From Candidatus Hydrogenedentota bacterium (GTDB lineage Bacteria; Hydrogenedentota; Hydrogenedentia; Hydrogenedentales; CAILVY01), in assembly GCA_029565395.1 (NCBI GenBank), contig JAKQOG010000178.1, forward strand, positions 62,001-126,000: a stretch of DNA of 64,000 nucleotides, written 5' to 3'. The position numbers were made by a program, and so were the translations under genes. The notes under the pieces are model-generated. The model did no database searches. It saw only the letters and a program-made list of their open reading frames with translations, and was not told where the DNA came from. Shown in pieces: positions 59,879 to 64,000 of this stretch. Each line of letters opens with the position of its first letter. Positions within the stretch are counted from its first letter, which is position 1.

Positions 59879-61024
59879 ATGCCATATATTGACAGGCCCA
59901 GTGCGAGCAAGGCGTATCTTGCTACAGTGCTTGGTATTTTACTGCTTTGCCTGCTTCCTGCAGCGCTGATGCTGGCGGCGGGTCCAACGTGGATGATGTA
60001 TATCGTGTTGCCGCTGTATTCGCTGGTGATGCTGGCGCTTCTGCTCATGTTGATTCAGGCAGCCTTTATGACCGAATACCGCATCGAGGAGGACGCCGTC
60101 TACCTGCGGTGCGGCTGGCTGTGGAAAAAGCGCGTCCCCTTTAGCGAGATCCGGTCCGTGATGCCCGTCAAGAGAATTAGCCGCGTGCTCGGGTGGAATC
60201 CCGGCGCGCTGGGATACTGCAATCGTTACACCAACGGCCTGTTGTTGATCACAAAGACAGTGGCGATTTCCATAAGCCCGGGTGACGTGGAGGCGTTTCG
60301 CGCCGTGTTGCCTTCCTTCCCTGAGTCCAACGGGATCCCTTCGGAACTGATAAAGGAACCCCTGTGGACCAAACGGTTCATAGCGTTGGTGTTCGCCGCT
60401 CAGGGCATATTAATCATAGCGCTGGCGATCCCGATGATCACCGGGATAGTGCCGCCCAACAGCGGTTATGGCGTGCGCACCACGGCCACAATGTCCAACC
60501 CGGATATCTGGTATCCCGCAAACCGCTTCGGCGGAGGATGTCTCGCGGCTGCGGGCATAGTGACGCTGCTGGTGAGTTTGGTAATGCTGGCCTATGCCCG
60601 GAAACTGAATACATGGGTCGTTACGTTGATTTGCTTCGGTTCGTTTCTGCTGTGCATCTTCGGAACCTTGGCCGGTACGCTATACTATACCGATAGGCTG
60701 GAAAACGGCCCCTTTGTCACGGATCCCGACATGATCGGACATTGGACGTGTGTGGATTACGTCCCCACTGTAGACGCCTTCCAGCCCGGTAAAAAACTTG
60801 CTGAAGGCGATTTGTTCCTGAAAGAACTCACCTTCAAGGCGAACGGAACGACCTCCGGCGTGTGGCGGTGGTCCAAAGGGGTCTACTGGCATCCGGATGA
60901 ACTGCGCAAAGACCCTTACGAAATCCGGACCGTAAACGGAACCAAGTTCCTCTTCCTTAAATGGGTCAACGGCGACGTGCTCTATCGCGGCCAACCCGCC
61001 TATTATTACGTCTTCACCCAGTAG
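59879..61024 (+). CDS. membrane protein with bacterial PH domain and BlaR1-tail-like domain
   Basis: A 381-residue protein. Two N-terminal helices (VLGILLLCLLPAALMLAAG; a second ending LLLMLIQAA) lead to a PH-like domain (TEYRIEEDAVYLRCGWLWKK, FSEIRSVMPVKRISRVLGWN) and three more helices to about residue 280. The last ~100 residues (GHWTCVDYVPTVDAF, FLKELTFKANGTTSG, RTVNGTKFLFLKWVNGD, PAYYYVF) resemble the beta domain at the end of BlaR1-type proteins. AAGGAAAGGG precedes the ATG. A membrane-signal sensor is possible; function unknown. Confidence 0.65.
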   Translation: MPYIDRPSASKAYLATVLGILLLCLLPAALMLAAGPTWMMYIVLPLYSLVMLALLLMLIQAAFMTEYRIEEDAVYLRCGWLWKKRVPFSEIRSVMPVKRISRVLGWNPGALGYCNRYTNGLLLITKTVAISISPGDVEAFRAVLPSFPESNGIPSELIKEPLWTKRFIALVFAAQGILIIALAIPMITGIVPPNSGYGVRTTATMSNPDIWYPANRFGGGCLAAAGIVTLLVSLVMLAYARKLNTWVVTLICFGSFLLCIFGTLAGTLYYTDRLENGPFVTDPDMIGHWTCVDYVPTVDAFQPGKKLAEGDLFLKELTFKANGTTSGVWRWSKGVYWHPDELRKDPYEIRTVNGTKFLFLKWVNGDVLYRGQPAYYYVFTQ

Positions 61025-61105
61025 ACAACGCCTCTATGTTTTCGTTTGTCAGTGCGAGGATTGCCCGGCGCAGGTGGAAACGAAGTTTCATTGTTCGGGA
61101 GGGCG

Positions 61106-64000
61106 TTATTTTTTCCGATCTGCGAGAAGCAGTGCCATCCCCGAAAAAAGAGCAAGCAGCATATCGCCGTAAGACAACCCGGTGATCCCGTTGGGCGCGT
61201 TTTTGTCTCCGGCGCATCCACATGTTTTTTCTCCTTCTCCTTCGCCCTCTCCTTCTTCCTGGCCTTCGCCTTCCTCACCATTTTCCGGGTTCAAGGGCGT
61301 CACCACCGAGACCAATTGCCCCGCCAGTGCTGTTACATTCTGTCCATTGTCTTCGTAGTCCTGTGCCGTGGCCAGTAGGGCGTAGGTTCCGGCGGGAATC
61401 GCCGGGAAGGAATATATGCCCCCCACGTTTTCCGTAATCGGTCCGTAGGTTCCCGCCTGCACGGCGGCGTTCTCAATCGGCTCCCGTGTACGGGCGTCCC
61501 ACACGGTACAGAACAGGGAGGCCGCCAGGATGCCGCTTCCCGTGGCCAGGAACGGCTCGTAATCTCCAGGGCCATCGAGCCGCTCTGCAATTTCGTCAGG
61601 ATCATTGGTGCCCCAGTCATTTTGCTCCATTTTAACGGTTTCGCCGCGCTCATTGACCACGGCCGGCCCTTCAATGGTAATGGAAAACGTATTGCACCCC
61701 ACGGTGGGATCAGACTCATCGCCCAATGATCCGGAGGGAGCTTTTCCAGAGGCGCGCAGAATAATTGCGGGGCCGGCCAAGTCCTGGAACAGATTCCGGC
61801 GGATGGCGGGAATAGCCCCGGCAATATCAATACCCGCCGCAAGCGTGGAGAAGGTGCATTTTTCAATCACCGAATTGGCCGAATTGTTTCCCTCCACAAG
61901 AATGCCCGTTTCGGTGCGGCTTCCCCCGCCGGCAAATGTCACATGCGCCAGATGCATGGCCGCGGTGTTCAAGTCCAGCAGCACCGCAGTCCCTGTATCG
62001 GCGTTGATAGTGAGATGCTCGATGGTGCTGTTATTCGCGCCGGTGATCATTCCGGTTATTTGCGCCTCAGCGCCTTCCGCGCCCGCCAGCGAGATCCAGG
62101 GTTTAAGGGTCACATTCTCGGCATAATTTCCGGAGAACAACATGATTCTGACCCTGGCCATGGCCGTGGCGTTTGTCTGACGAAGGGCATGGCCGACCGT
62201 GGCCCAAGGCTTGGCTTGGGTGCCGTATCCAGGGGCATCCACACCGTCCGGTCCGACATAAAACAGGCCGCCAGAAGCCGGGCTGGCAGGATTTTCCGGG
62301 AGCGTCCCGCGCAGATATTCTTCAAGATTAGTCAGGCCGTCCTGGTCGAGATCCCCGTCCGCATCATTGGCCGTGGGATCAAGCCCATGATTTGCCTCAA
62401 AAGGATCGGGCATGCCGTCGCCGTCCGTGTCTATCAGGGAATCGCTGGTACAGAGGCAATCTTCAACGCACTCGGTAAGCCCGTCGCCATCATTATCTGT
62501 ATTCGGTTGTCCGGCGCATGCGGGCGTGCAGGTTTCGATGTCGCCGCAGGTTTCGCCTTCCCCCTCGGCGGTAATCACTATCGGGGCGCTGAATTCCGAG
62601 GTGTTGCCTTCGATGCTGGTAACCGTAGCGGTCAGGTTTTCACCGATATGGAAACCCAGGTTAATTGCGATCGAAAACGCGCCACCAGCGTCCGATGTCG
62701 AACTGCCAATCAGTGCACTGCCTTCATCTCCCATATCGGCGAAAAATTCCAGCATGGAATTGGGGACGGTGGCGCCGCGGACAGGATATAAACCGGTGAT
62801 GACAGGCGGGGTAATTCCCCCATTGGCCCCGTTGTCAAGCACAATTCCTTTCCACGTGTTTAGCTTGATCTCATTGCGCTGAATCCGGTTTCCTGCCGTG
62901 GTTGCCCCCGACACCCATACGCCATCTTCTCCGCTGTGCGCAATGACATTGCCAAATGTTTCAACCAAAGGACCGCCAATCCAGTTATTGGAAGCGCCTC
63001 CCATAATGAGCACACCCTTCCGGGTGTTAGGAATGCCAAACGCGCCGGAAGGATCATAACCGATAAGATTGCCTTGCACTTGGTTATTCGCGGTGCCGTC
63101 ATCCATGATCGAGATGCCGCACCCGTTGTTTCCGGAAATGGTGTTGCCCAATTCCGCCGCGCTGCCGCCGATGTAATTCGTATTGGCGCCCGACCGGATA
63201 GATATGCCATCCGATTGGTTGGGAAGAGCCGCCGTGCCTGCCGCGTTTGTGCCGATGTAATTGCCCATCACAAAGTTGTTAATGGTGCCGGTATCTTGAA
63301 TAAGCACTCCGACGCCGCAATTGCCGGAAATAACATTCCGCGAAATGTCATCGCCACTGCCAATGATGTTCTGAAACGCACCGGAACGGATCACAATGCC
63401 ATGCGCCTCGGCGGGCGGCGTTACATTGCAGGGGCCCGGTGCGTTCCCGGCGGCATTGGCGCCGATATAGTTTCCCAGGATCGAATTGCTGTGGGTGTCC
63501 GTCTGCTTTGGGGCGAGTTCTACATCTTCAATCAGGATGCCCGCATAGGTATTGCCTGAAATCACATTACGGGCGCCGGTAACGGTTCCGCCGATTAAAT
63601 TTGTGGAGGCGCCGCAACAGATGGTCACCCCCACCCGGTTGCCCAAGCCGGGCTCATTCGCCGCATTTGTCCCGATAAAACATCCTTCGACGGTGTTGTA
63701 GGCAGCTTGCGGGCCGGAAAGGAAGATGGCGGCGTCGGGACTATTAATAATAGTCAATCCCTGAATTACATTAAGTTGAGAGACGATGTTTATGCACGGT
63801 GTGGCAGCTCCCAGAGCCGAGCCGTCCAGGGTTATTTGTCCATCACCGCGAATAAAAATGCGTCCAGACATGTCCGCAAGTGCGGGCAATTGTCCGATCA
63901 AGGGTATAGTTCCGACAACATTACTTTGGAACAAGATATCTTCCGAGCCAGTGGTGTTATTGGCGGCGATCAGGGCTTCACGCAGGGAGATCGAGCCATC
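61106..64000 (-). CDS. surface beta-helix protein with calcium repeats and C-terminal anchor, N end beyond window
   Basis: The frame is still open at base 64000; the first visible residues DGSISLREALIAANN are the CSLREAL-type start of a parallel beta-helix domain, so only the N-terminal export signal is missing. About 964 residues are seen: beta-helix coils such as GARNVISGNTYAGILIED and NVISGNCGVGVLIQDTGTIN, then calcium-binding thrombospondin-3-type repeats (DTDGDGMPDPFEANHG), a second beta-helix, a carboxypeptidase-regulatory-like domain (GGIYSFPAIPAGTYALLATA), a Glu-Gly linker, CGCAGDKN, and a final helix with RKK, suggesting a PEP-CTERM-like sorting tail. Confidence 0.75.
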   Translation of the reverse strand, partial: DGSISLREALIAANNTTGSEDILFQSNVVGTIPLIGQLPALADMSGRIFIRGDGQITLDGSALGAATPCINIVSQLNVIQGLTIINSPDAAIFLSGPQAAYNTVEGCFIGTNAANEPGLGNRVGVTICCGASTNLIGGTVTGARNVISGNTYAGILIEDVELAPKQTDTHSNSILGNYIGANAAGNAPGPCNVTPPAEAHGIVIRSGAFQNIIGSGDDISRNVISGNCGVGVLIQDTGTINNFVMGNYIGTNAAGTAALPNQSDGISIRSGANTNYIGGSAAELGNTISGNNGCGISIMDDGTANNQVQGNLIGYDPSGAFGIPNTRKGVLIMGGASNNWIGGPLVETFGNVIAHSGEDGVWVSGATTAGNRIQRNEIKLNTWKGIVLDNGANGGITPPVITGLYPVRGATVPNSMLEFFADMGDEGSALIGSSTSDAGGAFSIAINLGFHIGENLTATVTSIEGNTSEFSAPIVITAEGEGETCGDIETCTPACAGQPNTDNDGDGLTECVEDCLCTSDSLIDTDGDGMPDPFEANHGLDPTANDADGDLDQDGLTNLEEYLRGTLPENPASPASGGLFYVGPDGVDAPGYGTQAKPWATVGHALRQTNATAMARVRIMLFSGNYAENVTLKPWISLAGAEGAEAQITGMITGANNSTIEHLTINADTGTAVLLDLNTAAMHLAHVTFAGGGSRTETGILVEGNNSANSVIEKCTFSTLAAGIDIAGAIPAIRRNLFQDLAGPAIILRASGKAPSGSLGDESDPTVGCNTFSITIEGPAVVNERGETVKMEQNDWGTNDPDEIAERLDGPGDYEPFLATGSGILAASLFCTVWDARTREPIENAAVQAGTYGPITENVGGIYSFPAIPAGTYALLATAQDYEDNGQNVTALAGQLVSVVTPLNPENGEEGEGQEEGEGEGEGEKTCGCAGDKNAPNGITGLSYGDMLLALFSGMALLLADRKK

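Noticed and set aside
61943-62791. 282-codon open frame on the plus strand
   Set aside because: Antisense shadow of the beta-helix gene.
1-64000. CRISPR arrays, rRNA genes and insertion sequences with transposases
   Set aside because: No regularly spaced repeats, rRNA-like sequence or transposase motifs were seen on reading; a dedicated search was not possible.

Overview
This window is GC-rich, gene-dense DNA from a Gram-negative bacterium. Evidence for an outer membrane is a LolA-like protein, a TolC-type channel and lipoprotein or Tat exports. A FlgM-like gene behind a near-perfect flagellar sigma-28 promoter suggests motility. DUF1559 prepilin-like proteins, many Gfo/Idh/MocA enzymes, a Glu-Gly-rich linker plus C-terminal anchor on a beta-helix protein, and sigma factors fused to envelope domains all recall the PVC superphylum and its neighbours (Planctomycetota, Lentisphaerota, Hydrogenedentota). 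That placement is inference; no rRNA or tRNA gene was seen.

Layout. 1-2.7 kb: a housekeeping operon (proC, divIVA, lolA-like, maf). 2.8-5.3 kb: a non-pyrrolysine MttB-type methyltransferase with a Gfo/Idh/MocA oxidoreductase. 5.4-10.2 kb: a palindromic repeat, a Skp-like exported protein, a DUF2339 membrane protein and a hicBA toxin-antitoxin pair. 10.3-19.7 kb, mostly minus strand: an Asp-rich secreted protein, a glycosyltransferase/methyltransferase pair, a GMC oxidoreductase with a small partner, an RluA synthase, small operons, a zinc-ribbon protein and coaE. 20-25 kb: a WG-repeat protein, a dehydrogenase, a TIM-barrel isomerase, smpB, two unlisted micro-membrane proteins, and flgM. 25-30.3 kb: a glycosyltransferase-TPR protein, a secreted fibronectin-type protein and a GH88-like hydrolase.

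30.3-37.4 kb is a defence island with type I restriction architecture: hsdR, a DUF1828/DUF6978 pair, hsdS, rhuM and an hsdM reduced to its first ~90 residues. 37.6-44.2 kb is a TetR-controlled export operon (tetR, hlyD, two ABC-2 permeases, tolC). It has no ATPase gene, and its TolC carries an N-terminal substrate-binding-protein domain. 44.8-48.9 kb holds a Tat-exported sugar-isomerase-like protein, a Tat/lipoprotein Gfo/Idh protein, an orphan HicB and a HepT/MntA pair. 49-51.7 kb is a coupled operon of an ABC-type ATPase, a CxxC-rich GTPase and an Fe-S protein behind a consensus promoter, next to an Rrf2 regulator; this is my best candidate for an undescribed metallocofactor system. 51.9-55.9 kb: a DUF1559 protein, a ZnuABC-like metal importer and a methyltransferase. 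56-64 kb: an ECF sigma factor fused through membrane segments to an approximately 900-residue envelope domain, a PH-domain membrane protein, and a large beta-helix surface protein that runs off the right edge.

Gene starts were chosen by ribosome-binding site and by overlap with neighbours. No homology search was possible, so family names come from motif recognition.
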